DNA from: an uncultured Alistipes sp.
GTDB taxonomy: Bacteria > Bacteroidota > Bacteroidia > Bacteroidales > Rikenellaceae
Assembly: GCA_910586375.1 (NCBI GenBank)
Contig: CAJUIE010000014.1
Coordinates: 1-21,699, forward strand
Direction of reading: 5' to 3'
Length of the DNA: 21,699 nt
The position numbers and the translations under genes were made by a program. Below the pieces are notes generated by a model. It saw nothing but the letters and a program-made list of their open reading frames with translations, searched no databases and had not been told where the DNA came from. Below are positions 8,848 to 15,134 of the stretch, one piece after another; position 1 is the first letter of the stretch; each line of letters begins with the position of its first letter.

Positions 8848-8870
8848 GATATTTGCCATAAAGATATGAA
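8848..8870 (-). promoter_or_regulatory. Shared 23-bp promoter/operator element, copy 2
   Basis: Identical to 1185-1207. On the minus strand TATCTTTA (8859-8866) fits the Bacteroidetes -7 box with one mismatch, and TTTT lies 19 bp upstream at the -33 position. Transcription would start about 15-20 nt before the XRE start codon. Ends with ATAT on both sides make it a candidate binding site for the XRE protein itself. Confidence 0.65.
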
Positions 8871-8992
8871 AAAATCCGCTATATTAAAATGAAACGTCCG
8901 AATATTGCAGAATTTGGCTATAAGATAGAAGTTGCCGTTTCGCATTCGGCCATTTTCTTTGGTAGCAACCAGCCGATGCCGCCGGAAAGAAT

Positions 8993-9033
8993 ATCCGCAA
9001 GGTTTGCGTAGCAACTTGCATGACCTTGCGGAT
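8993..9033 (-). terminator. Hairpin after mobilization operon, probable terminator
   Basis: ATCCGCAAGGT (8993-9003) pairs perfectly with ACCTTGCGGAT (9023-9033) around a 19-nt loop, which itself holds a small TTGC/GCAA hairpin. It lies about 40 nt after the stop of the last mobilization gene. T-rich sequence follows on both sides (TTTCTTTT on plus, TTCTTT on minus), so it may stop transcription in both directions. Confidence 0.6.
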
Positions 9034-9073
9034 TTCTTTTGGCGGCAATACCTTTGCGGACGAAGGGAATGGC

Positions 9074-9742
9074 TTATTTGTTTTTCAGTCGGGAAGCATT
9101 TTCGTGCAGGCGTTCTGCTTCCCGTTCTTTGAGCCTTGCTTGTTCTTCTAACTGCACCTTGCGTTGTATGGTTCGTTCATATTCTTGGACATCATTTTTC
9201 ATTTGGCGGATTTTGGCATTATCACGGTGTAATTCAAAGATTTCTTCCAGCTCGGCAATGCGGTCGGGCTGCGCTTCGCCTTTCATTTTGATATAGCGGT
9301 ATTTCAGGTCGTTGTCGATGCGGTCGTAATTGGGTTTTGCGGTCCAATACAGCATCGTACACAGCAGCACGATTGCCGACATCATGCCCATCATCGTCCA
9401 AAACACTCCTTTCGATTCGATGGCAAGCGATATTCTGTGCTGCATGATTCTCGGCGGGAGTTCTTCTGGTATTTCTATGGCATCGACAGATGTTTGCAGA
9501 CTATCTATGCATGTTTGGGTCTTTATGTTGCTCTGTTCGATGCTCTCCAATCGTCCGGCAAGCTGGGTTATTATTGCCCGTTGCTGTTCTTGTTCGGAGT
9601 GAATGATTTGTTCCACTCGTTGCGACAAGTCATTATCGCCCGATTGATTATGCTTTGTCGATAGTTCGGTCTTAATGGTTTTGACCATCGTCTCCTTGAA
9701 GTCTTCATACATTTCGTAAGACATCATATCGTTTTCTTTCAT
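9074..9742 (-). CDS. Coiled-coil single-TM protein of the mobilization operon
   Basis: 222 residues. A predicted coiled-coil region at about 40-90 precedes one transmembrane segment at about 113-134 (VFWTMMGMMSAIVLLCTMLY), then a second charged helical region at about 160-222 rich in Glu, Arg and Lys. Sequence identity to a named family is not recognised. It starts 12 nt after the relaxase stop, so it is the third gene of the mob operon. Similar small membrane proteins often follow relaxases in Bacteroidetes mobilizable elements, where they may tether the relaxosome or aid its docking to a helper secretion channel. That role is inferred only from position. Confidence 0.75.
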   Translation of the reverse strand: MKENDMMSYEMYEDFKETMVKTIKTELSTKHNQSGDNDLSQRVEQIIHSEQEQQRAIITQLAGRLESIEQSNIKTQTCIDSLQTSVDAIEIPEELPPRIMQHRISLAIESKGVFWTMMGMMSAIVLLCTMLYWTAKPNYDRIDNDLKYRYIKMKGEAQPDRIAELEEIFELHRDNAKIRQMKNDVQEYERTIQRKVQLEEQARLKEREAERLHENASRLKNK

Positions 9743-9754
9743 TGTTGTTTTATG

Positions 9755-10768
9755 TTATAATTTAATTTTGGTTTTACGTTCGTGCAGGCGGCGTTTCCGC
9801 TCCATCGCTGCTATCGCCATCGCTTCGGCAACGGTGTTGAACAATGCCGTAATGCGGGCGATATGTTCTTCAGGGCTTTCGCCGGATTTGCGTTGGAGTT
9901 GAGCTGCCGACAATCCAATAGGGGAATCGTTGGGCGGCAACGGTAACGTGCCAAGATTGCCGCCGAAGTTTATCGAACCGGCATCCGCTTGGCCCTTATT
10001 TCCTCCACCGCCCATATTGCCGAATAGGTCGGTGTATGCCGACCGATAATTGCCTATGGCCGCATGGAATCCTTTGGCAAGGGTAGCCCGATAGCAGATT
10101 TGTTGCTGTGCCTGCGTAAAGTGTCTGTTCAGCTTCGAGTAGCTGAATTGCCGGTCTATCTTCGAGCCTGAAAATTCGAAACCGTTCTTGCAGAACAGAA
10201 TTCCTTGCTTTTGATTGGTCGAGCCGCAATACTTGTAGCGCATACTAACACCTCGCTCTTTCAGTCGAAATTCCAAGTCATTCCAGCTTCGGGACTGAGG
10301 CAATGCTGTTTTAATTGCGTCATATATTTCGTATTTTGTTTTGTCGGGTTCCCGCAGGCGTTCCCGTCGTACCGATTCTTTGCCCGGCGCAAGATGCAGC
10401 CCGTATTTCTCGGTCAATGCCCGACAGACTTTCGCATTGCGGATTTTAATGTTTCTGTCCGATATGGTCTGTCCGTTGTTTCCTACCCGATTATAGACCA
10501 AATGGCAATGCGAATGCGGTTGGTCGAGATGGCGCACCAGCAGGTATTGCATATCGGTAATCCCCATGCGCTGCATATACTCTTTGGCAATATCCCGCAT
10601 TAAAGTATCGGTCATGCGCGGCGCATCTTTCGATGAAAACGAAAGGGAGATATGTCCGACCGTATTTTTCAACCGAGGGTTCAGTAATGTTTGGTCCTTG
10701 AAGTCCTGTACCATCTCCTGAACATCGGGCGGGGTTACACCCTCGGCATCGAGAACACGCGATTGCAC
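9755..10768 (-). CDS. mobA: MobA/VirD2-type relaxase, main open frame (lacks N-terminal tyrosine motif)
   Basis: 337 codons from GTG at 10768 in MOBP-type relaxase style. VGHISLSF (motif II, about 37-44) is followed by the metal-binding motif III VRHLDQPHSHCHLVYNR with H80, H85, H87 and H89. This enzyme would nick oriT and stay bound to the 5' end during mobilization. The family's start and motif I (MIGKIIAGSSFAGIVGYIM) lie upstream in the same frame at 10912-10856, but a TGA at 10775-10777 separates them. GTG at 10768 is 6 nt past that stop, so re-initiation could make this truncated form, which would lack the putative catalytic tyrosine. A nonsense mutation, recoding of TGA, or a split relaxase all remain possible. 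The last 90 residues are Gly/Asn-rich and probably flexible. Confidence 0.88.
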   Translation of the reverse strand: MQSRVLDAEGVTPPDVQEMVQDFKDQTLLNPRLKNTVGHISLSFSSKDAPRMTDTLMRDIAKEYMQRMGITDMQYLLVRHLDQPHSHCHLVYNRVGNNGQTISDRNIKIRNAKVCRALTEKYGLHLAPGKESVRRERLREPDKTKYEIYDAIKTALPQSRSWNDLEFRLKERGVSMRYKYCGSTNQKQGILFCKNGFEFSGSKIDRQFSYSKLNRHFTQAQQQICYRATLAKGFHAAIGNYRSAYTDLFGNMGGGGNKGQADAGSINFGGNLGTLPLPPNDSPIGLSAAQLQRKSGESPEEHIARITALFNTVAEAMAIAAMERKRRLHERKTKIKL

Positions 10769-10774
10769 TTTACT

Positions 10775-10912
10775 TCACTCCGTTTTATCCATGCCGGCTT
10801 TGCCGACTATGGACTCTGCTCGGTGACCTCCGCCGTCTTTCAGACGACATCGGTTCATTATATATCCGACTATCCCTGCGAATGATGACCCGGCAATGAT
10901 TTTACCTATCAT
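10775..10912 (-). pseudogene. mobA: N-terminal part of the relaxase, ended by in-frame TGA
   Basis: ATG at 10912 overlaps the end of the MobC-like gene by 11 nt, as expected for the true relaxase start. It gives MIGKIIAGSSFAGIVGYIMN, the classic start of Bacteroidetes MobA relaxases with Y17 as the likely motif I tyrosine. It then runs through a Gly/Lys/Arg-rich stretch to TGA at codon 46. The frame after the TGA is the same as the main relaxase frame, so only this stop codon separates the two parts. Family members known to me pass from the tyrosine motif to the VLDAEGV region within a few residues, so about 25 codons look inserted. Confidence 0.7.
10788..10846 (-). other. Two strong hairpins inside the relaxase insert
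   Basis: 10788-10813 folds into an 11-bp stem with one bulge and a 3-nt loop (TCCAT-GCCGGC with GCCGAC-TATGGA). 10834-10846 folds into a 5-bp stem CGTCT/AGACG with a 3-nt loop. Both lie within the extra segment that precedes the in-frame TGA. Coding sequence rarely holds two such compact stems in 60 nt, so the mRNA structure may matter, for example for recoding, bypass or re-initiation. Confidence 0.5.
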
Positions 10913-11261
10913 TGCGAAGATGTTTTAACAAGACCTCAATACTGGCTATGATAGCTGCATGACGGGGCACTATTCCCGTAAATCCCTTCGCATGGGCAAG
11001 GCGGGTAAGTTGGTTCAGGTTGCGGGCCATGCCTTTGAGTTGGGATATGAAGTCGAGATGTTCGCGACGCAGACGTTCGCACACACGACCGGCGGCTATC
11101 AGCTGGCGGAGGACTTCGGCTGTTCCATGACCGGAGGTGCGGACAAGCGATTTCAGTTTGAAGTAATGTTCTGTATCGAGCCGTAACGATAGCAGGTATT
11201 TCTTGCGACGGCCCTCGCTTATGGCAGGTCGTCCGCCTTTGTTACGCAGTATTTGTTTCAT
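10902..11261 (-). CDS. MobC-like relaxosome accessory protein (ribbon-helix-helix)
   Basis: 119 residues from MKQILRNKGGRPAISEGRRK. The upstream extension to 11348 is unlikely because it runs through a 19-bp palindrome. The N-terminal part KKYLLSLRLDTEHYFKLKSL looks like a ribbon-helix-helix strand and helix. The C-terminal part has GMARNLNQLTRLAHAKGF, close to the conserved 'NLNQLar' signature of MobC-type mobilization proteins. Such proteins bind oriT and help the relaxase to open DNA. Its stop overlaps the relaxase ATG by 11 nt, so the two are probably translationally coupled. Confidence 0.85.
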   Translation of the reverse strand: MKQILRNKGGRPAISEGRRKKYLLSLRLDTEHYFKLKSLVRTSGHGTAEVLRQLIAAGRVCERLRREHLDFISQLKGMARNLNQLTRLAHAKGFTGIVPRHAAIIASIEVLLKHLRNDR

Positions 11262-11317
11262 GGGTTGATTTCGGATTAATAGACCATCGGGATGTTGCCA
11301 CCGAACAGCGGCGGCAC

Positions 11318-11336
11318 GTTTTTGTACTACAAAAAC
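11318..11336. repeat. 19-bp perfect palindrome upstream of mob operon
   Basis: GTTTTTGTA and TACAAAAAC form a perfect 9-bp inverted repeat around one central base, 57 nt before the MobC-like start. It could be an operator for that protein or part of oriT, which usually lies just upstream of the mob genes and contains an inverted repeat near nic. No nic consensus was recognised. Confidence 0.55.
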
Positions 11337-11364
11337 ACAAACTTGCATTACTAATTGATAGAAA

Positions 11365-11400
11365 ATCCGACCTGCTCCGGCTCTTCGGAGCGGGTCGGAT
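11365..11400 (-). terminator. Intrinsic terminator after the excisionase-like gene
   Basis: ATCCGACC/GGTCGGAT (8 bp) continues after one mismatch into GCTCCG/CGGAGC (6 bp) with a 6-nt loop, followed on the minus strand by TTTTCT. It begins 6 nt after the HTH gene stop and separates that gene from the mob operon. Confidence 0.8.
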
Positions 11401-11406
11401 GAAATA

Positions 11407-11700
11407 TTACCTCGGTCGTCGTTTGCGGACGACGTAATCGACGGCTTCGCGTTCTTTCTGTTCGGCTGTTTTGACGGGATTTTGCAGCAGCCACCGTTCC
11501 AACTCTTCGCGGTTGAAATAGATGTTCTTGCCGTGGGGCTTGAAATGGGGGATTCGCCCTTGGTGGGTGAGCTTGTACATGTAGGTCTTCGACAGCCCCG
11601 TAAATTCGCACGCTTCGGCGAAGTTCAAGACCGTCTTTTGTCCCCGAAGCAGTCGTTCGATGCGGTCGAGCCGTTGCTCGACGGTTGTGTTTTCACTCAT
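11407..11700 (-). CDS. Excisionase-like helix-turn-helix DNA-binding protein
   Basis: 97 residues from MSENTTVEQRLDRIE at 11700; an alternative ATG lies at 11706. The longer frame to 11910 is rejected because it crosses palindromic non-coding sequence. Residues about 24-72 (LNFAEACEFTGLSKTYMYKL, then a strand with GRIPHFKP and a wing ending FNREELERWL) fit the MerR-like winged helix of the excisionase/HTH_17 family. A basic tail (VRKRRPR) follows. In Bacteroidetes elements such proteins act as recombination directionality factors or regulate int and mob genes. It is separated from both neighbours by terminators, so it is its own transcription unit. Confidence 0.85.
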   Translation of the reverse strand: MSENTTVEQRLDRIERLLRGQKTVLNFAEACEFTGLSKTYMYKLTHQGRIPHFKPHGKNIYFNREELERWLLQNPVKTAEQKEREAVDYVVRKRRPR

Positions 11701-11805
11701 AATCATTCTGTTTTTAGCGTTCAATTTCTTGCATCTTTTCTCGCCTCGGCATAGCACGTGCAAGCACGTCTCTGCGCTCAGCTTATCGAAAAGGTTTGAT
11801 ACAAG

Positions 11806-11819
11806 GCGTTGCGCAACGC
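11806..11819. repeat. 14-bp perfect palindrome
   Basis: GCGTTGCGCAACGC is self-complementary and lies about 105 nt before the HTH start codon. It may be a binding site for a dimeric regulator. Confidence 0.45.
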
Positions 11820-11936
11820 TCGTGATGTAATTACGAGTGCAAATTAAATTCAACGAAAAGCTGTCCGCATTGGCTGCCCATGTTTCGACATTTTTGGATA
11901 ATGTTTCCAATGTTCGGTGGCGGTAGAGATACAGAA

Positions 11937-11966
11937 AACAGGATTCCGGTGGGGCGGAATCCTGTT
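11937..11966 (-). terminator. Intrinsic terminator after the int-rhuM operon
   Basis: AACAGGATTCCG (11937-11948) pairs perfectly with CGGAATCCTGTT (11955-11966) around a 6-nt loop. On the minus strand the stem runs straight into TTTTCTGT. It sits about 20 nt past the stop of the 315-residue membrane protein and closes the int operon. Confidence 0.85.
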
Positions 11967-11985
11967 AAAGATGAACGTGTCGAAA

Positions 11986-12933
11986 CTATTCTGCTGCTTC
12001 CAGCGCCTCGATGCAGTCGAGGATCATCCGCTCCTTGCGGCGGTCGATGATTTCGGCCATCTGTTTGGCCGCCGAGAGGTCTTTCGCCGTCAGCGGTTTG
12101 CCCAACTTCGAGGTAAAACAGCCGTTGTTTCCGGCGACCCGCTGCCATTTCGGGGTAATCAGCCGGGATGCGCTCAACGATTCGAGCAGCAGCGCCAGCA
12201 GCTTGTTGTGCGTCGTCTGTAACGGTTCCGCGAGCTGGCAGGCCAGCAGTCGGGCAATCTCTTCTTCGGTCGTGTCGCGCTTGAAAATGCCGATTCGGTT
12301 GATGTGTTCGGTCAGCACTGCGATTTGCCGGTCGGTCAGGCGCGGGCAGAAATCGGCGGGTGTCGGGTCGAAACCGGTGCGGCTGCGCTGGGCGGCCCGG
12401 CGTTTTTCGGCTTGGGCCAGCAATTCCGCTTCGCGTTCCTTGCGCTGCGTCTCCTCCGTCTGCCGATGACGGGTGTAGTCGGCGATTTCGGTAACGGTAG
12501 ATCGGACCTCGGCGATACGGGTCAGCAGTTTGTCCGCAGGGGTGTCTGCCGGATAACGGGCGAAAAGATACTCGAACGTCTTGTCGATGCGGCGCTGCTC
12601 CTTGGCTGAGATGGAACCGTAGGCGAGCCAACGGTCGTACTCCTGCTTTTTGCCGGCGATGTATCGCCGCGCTTCGGTAGCGGACAGGTTGCGATGTTCG
12701 ATTTCGCACTCCATGTAGTGCAGCGAAAAACGGTTGTCCTTGAACATTTCGGCAGCGAATGCCAGCCAGCTTACCACGCTGACCGTTCCGTACAGCACCC
12801 ATGCGACTGCCTGCCATGCACCGCCGAGCCATCGGCTCTTGGCATTTAATCGGGTGCGAATGGTCTGCAACCGCTCGCGGATTTTGCGGTTGGTGCGCCG
12901 GTGCGACATGCGTATGTATTCGATGCGGGTCAT
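11986..12933 (-). CDS. Single-TM hypothetical protein coupled to rhuM
   Basis: 315 residues from MTRIEYIRMSHRRTNRK. The ATG overlaps the RhuM stop (ATGA), which decides the start; the longer open frame is out-of-frame sequence of rhuM. The basic N-terminus is followed by one hydrophobic segment at about 37-62 (AWQAVAWVLYGTVSVVSWLA). The rest is charged and probably helical, with an Arg/Glu-rich stretch near 160-195 (RHRQTEETQRKEREAELLAQ). No known domain is recognised. The tight overlap implies co-translation with RhuM and possibly a physical partnership. It is as GC-rich as the integrase, so it belongs to the element backbone rather than to the cargo. Confidence 0.8.
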   Translation of the reverse strand: MTRIEYIRMSHRRTNRKIRERLQTIRTRLNAKSRWLGGAWQAVAWVLYGTVSVVSWLAFAAEMFKDNRFSLHYMECEIEHRNLSATEARRYIAGKKQEYDRWLAYGSISAKEQRRIDKTFEYLFARYPADTPADKLLTRIAEVRSTVTEIADYTRHRQTEETQRKEREAELLAQAEKRRAAQRSRTGFDPTPADFCPRLTDRQIAVLTEHINRIGIFKRDTTEEEIARLLACQLAEPLQTTHNKLLALLLESLSASRLITPKWQRVAGNNGCFTSKLGKPLTAKDLSAAKQMAEIIDRRKERMILDCIEALEAAE

Positions 12934-13925
12934 GGCTGATTCTTGGCGGCGGCTTGCAGGTCGGCTTCGAGTTCGGCAAGACTTGCGCGGCGCTCCTCTT
13001 CGCGTAAACGCCCCTTGTAGGCATCGAGCTGTTGGGCCGCGATGCTTTCGGCGACCTTGCGGCTGATTTGTCCGGCGTGTTCGAGCAGTTCGCGTCCGTT
13101 GATGACCAGAATATCGTTCAGCTTCTTGATCCAGTCGGCCATATACATGGGCATCTGCCGCCGCGCCTGGCTTTCGGCGAATGCGAGGTATTGCTCGACC
13201 AGCAGGCCGAGGTCTTTCATCTCCTCTTCGGTCAGGTAGTTCTTGGCGGTTGCGGCATCGGCTTTGGTAATGCGCCGCGGGTCGCTCTTGTCGCAGGAGG
13301 TCATGCCCATCATCGGCAGCCGGGCATCGGCGCGGCGGGCGACCAGTTCGGCAGCCGTCTGGCTGCTGATGGCCCACAGCAGTTTGTTCTGCACGATTTT
13401 GAAAAACTCGACCGTCTTTTCGGCTTTCGGGTCGTAGTCGATGCTCGTCGTGTAGATGTCCTTGACCTTTTGGTAGAAGACCCGTTCCGAAAGGCGGATT
13501 TCGCGGATGCGCTCCTGCAGCTCGTCGAAATAGTTCATCGACTTGCCCGACTTCATCCGTTCGTCGTTCAGCGCGAAGCCCTTGATGAGGTACTCTCGCA
13601 ACACCTGCGTCGCCCAGATGCGGAACTGCGTGCCTTGGTGCGATTTCACGCGGTAGCCGACCGAAATAATCACGTCGAGGTTGTAGTAGTTCGTGTCGTA
13701 GCTTTTGCCGTCGGCGGCAGTTGTTGCAAATTTTGCAACAACTGAATTTTCGTTCAATTCGCACTCCTCGAAGATGTTCTTCAAGTGGCGAGAGATTACG
13801 GATTTGTCCCTGTCGAATAGCGCTGCCATCTGGTCTTGGGTCAGCCAGACGGTTTCTTCGCCCATGCGGACGTCTATTTTGATGCTCCCGTCGGTCGAGC
13901 GGTATATCAGCATTTCGTTCTCCAT
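12930..13925 (-). CDS. rhuM: RhuM-family protein
   Basis: 331 residues from MENEMLIYRSTDGSIKIDV. The N-terminal part has the hallmark RhuM sequence: ETVWLTQDQMAALFDRDKSV, then ISRHLKNIF, then YYNLDVIISVGYRVKSHQGT and FRIWATQVLREYL. The VWLTQ...VISRH part looks like a DNA-binding helix-turn-helix. The family was named from Salmonella pathogenicity island 3 and is common on integrative elements, but its biochemical role is not established. The gene starts 13 nt after int and overlaps the next gene, so int, rhuM and the membrane protein form one unit. TATCTTTA lies directly upstream and could act as an internal -7 box. A 27-bp palindrome lies inside the coding part at 13718-13744. Confidence 0.92.
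   Translation of the reverse strand: MENEMLIYRSTDGSIKIDVRMGEETVWLTQDQMAALFDRDKSVISRHLKNIFEECELNENSVVAKFATTAADGKSYDTNYYNLDVIISVGYRVKSHQGTQFRIWATQVLREYLIKGFALNDERMKSGKSMNYFDELQERIREIRLSERVFYQKVKDIYTTSIDYDPKAEKTVEFFKIVQNKLLWAISSQTAAELVARRADARLPMMGMTSCDKSDPRRITKADAATAKNYLTEEEMKDLGLLVEQYLAFAESQARRQMPMYMADWIKKLNDILVINGRELLEHAGQISRKVAESIAAQQLDAYKGRLREEERRASLAELEADLQAAAKNQP
13718..13744. repeat. 27-bp perfect palindrome inside rhuM
   Basis: Half-site CAGTTGTTGCAAA, one central base, and the exact reverse complement TTTGCAACAACTG. It encodes residues of about 61-69 of RhuM (around VVAKFATT). Its core GTTGCAAAT is the same as the arms of the palindrome in the int promoter at 15103-15134, pointing to a common DNA-binding protein. 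Confidence 0.6.
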
Positions 13926-13938
13926 AGCATAAAGATAG

Positions 13939-15060
13939 TTATAATTCCGGAATCCGGTTCACCGCTTCGCGTTTCTTCGCATCCATAATCTGCGCATAGA
14001 CCTGCGTCGTTTTCAGTTCGCGGTGGCCGAGGAGCTTCGACACGGTGTAGATTTCCGTACCGAGCGAGAGTTGCAGCACGGCGAACGTGTGGCGGCCGCA
14101 GTGGAACGTGATATGCTTCGTAATGCCCGCTTTCAGACACCACTCGCGCAGGGCGAGGTTGTGCCATGCGGAGTATTTCAGCCCGGCGAAGACCCGCTCG
14201 TCGGCCTTGCCGCGCTGTCCCATGTAGCGCACGGCTTGGCCGGTAATGTCGAGGTATTCCAGCCCTTTGGTCTTTTTCTGCCGGAAGACGATGCGCGTGC
14301 CGCCGTCGAACTCCTGCACCTCGGCCCACGTCAGTTTGTTGATGTCGCTCCAGCGCATGCCGGTCAGGCACGAGAAGAGGAACGCGTCTTTCAGTACGGG
14401 ATACGGACACTCCGTTTTGGCGAGGCGCTGCAATTCGTCGAAAGTCAGGTATTCGCGGTGTACGTCCTCGACATGCGCGGGTTTGACCGACATGGCGGGC
14501 GAGTGGGGGATGATGCCGTCCTCGACCGCTTGGTTCAGCGCGGCTTTGAGTTTGAGGAAATAGCTGCTTTGGCTGTTCGTCGAAAGAGCGGTATTGCTTT
14601 TGGTCTTGGCCTGCTTCGCCAGATAGGTCTTGAACCCCTCGACGAACTTTTTATCGACCATCTCGAACGTCGTATTTGTTCCGGCGTAGGCGACGAGGTG
14701 TTTCAGTGCGCTGTCCCAGTTGCCCCAATTTCCCGGCGACTCTTTGCGTTGTTCGATCAGTCCCTTGATGTATTCGACGAGGTTGGTGCGGATTTTATAT
14801 TTCACTGCAAAGCCATATTGCTCGTTCTGTTCGGCAAGCAGCCGTTTGGCCTTGACCTTCTCGGCCATTTCGAGGTTGACCTTGTTGTGGTCGCGCTCCA
14901 ACTTGTTTTTCGGGTCGGTGTAGAGGTAGTATTCGAGGGTCTCGAATTTGCGTTGGGGCCTTGTCGTACCGTTTGCAGCAACCGAATATCCCATGTAATA
15001 TTCGAGCACCAACGATGTTCGCCCGGTCTTCAGCTTGCGTTTGATTAGTTTGATTTCCAT
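13939..15060 (-). CDS. int: Tyrosine recombinase (site-specific integrase) of the element
   Basis: 373 residues from MEIKLIKRKLKTGRTSL at 15060; the frame opens earlier, but the promoter lies in that extension. The N-terminus has an arm-binding domain (LVLEYYMGYSVAANGTTRPQ), the middle a SAM-like core-binding domain (about 90-190), and the C-terminus the catalytic domain. R236 (CLTGMRWSDI), K263 (RQKKTKG), H320 and R323 (FHCGRHTF), H346 (LLGHRELKTTQVY) and the nucleophile Y355 form the full active site set. It should integrate and excise the element by strand exchange at att sites. It is the outermost gene, next to the 3' end of mnmE, marking that end of the element. Confidence 0.95.
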   Translation of the reverse strand: MEIKLIKRKLKTGRTSLVLEYYMGYSVAANGTTRPQRKFETLEYYLYTDPKNKLERDHNKVNLEMAEKVKAKRLLAEQNEQYGFAVKYKIRTNLVEYIKGLIEQRKESPGNWGNWDSALKHLVAYAGTNTTFEMVDKKFVEGFKTYLAKQAKTKSNTALSTNSQSSYFLKLKAALNQAVEDGIIPHSPAMSVKPAHVEDVHREYLTFDELQRLAKTECPYPVLKDAFLFSCLTGMRWSDINKLTWAEVQEFDGGTRIVFRQKKTKGLEYLDITGQAVRYMGQRGKADERVFAGLKYSAWHNLALREWCLKAGITKHITFHCGRHTFAVLQLSLGTEIYTVSKLLGHRELKTTQVYAQIMDAKKREAVNRIPEL

Positions 15061-15086
15061 GGCCGCATACGTTAATTGTCGTGCGG

Positions 15087-15118
15087 CAAAAATAAGTAGA
15101 AAATTTGCAACACGCAAA
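15087..15118 (-). promoter_or_regulatory. int promoter (Bacteroidetes -33/-7 type)
   Basis: On the minus strand TTTG (15115-15118) and TATTTTTG (15087-15094) are 20 bp apart, an exact match to the TTTG / TAnnTTTG pattern. Transcription would begin about 20 nt before the int ATG at 15060. The spacer is overlapped by the 15103-15134 palindrome, so binding there would block RNA polymerase. Confidence 0.75.
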
Positions 15119-15134
15119 TGCGTAAGTTGCAAAT
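15103..15134. repeat. Nested palindrome over the int promoter, candidate operator
   Basis: ATTTGCAAC (15103-15111) and GTTGCAAAT (15126-15134) are exact inverted repeats, and between them ACGCA/TGCGT forms an inner one. Another TTGCAA follows at 15138-15143. The position across the -33 box and spacer suggests repression of int. Confidence 0.65.

Larger units (their letters stand above)
8837..9073. other. Intergenic boundary between cargo and mobilization module
   Basis: This gap of 237 nt separates the AT-rich cargo operon from the mobilization genes, all on the minus strand. It contains the XRE promoter/operator element and a strong hairpin at 8993-9033. No ORF with coding character was found in it. 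Confidence 0.6.
11701..11985. other. Intergenic region with several palindromes, between HTH gene and membrane protein gene
   Basis: This gap of 285 nt holds the terminator of the upstream operon at 11937-11966, a perfect 14-bp palindrome GCGTTGC/GCAACGC at 11806-11819, an adjacent CTCGT/ACGAG inverted repeat to about 11838, and two nearby copies of AGCACGT around 11753-11770. No coding sequence is recognised. The cluster is a candidate for the HTH promoter, an oriT or a recombinase accessory site. Confidence 0.55.

Noticed and set aside
1233..10774. 12-base match TTGCACTTTACT at 1233 and 10763
   Set aside because: Several 12-mer matches are expected by chance in 22 kb, and the surroundings do not align.
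11831..13024. 397-codon minus-strand open frame overlapping the membrane protein gene and the end of rhuM
   Set aside because: Arg/Pro/Gln-rich product typical of a shadow frame in GC-rich DNA. The 315-residue protein in the other frame has an ATGA start coupling and a terminator placed after it.
12934..13764. N-terminal extension of the 315-residue membrane protein
   Set aside because: This part is out-of-frame rhuM sequence; the real start is the ATG overlapping the rhuM stop.
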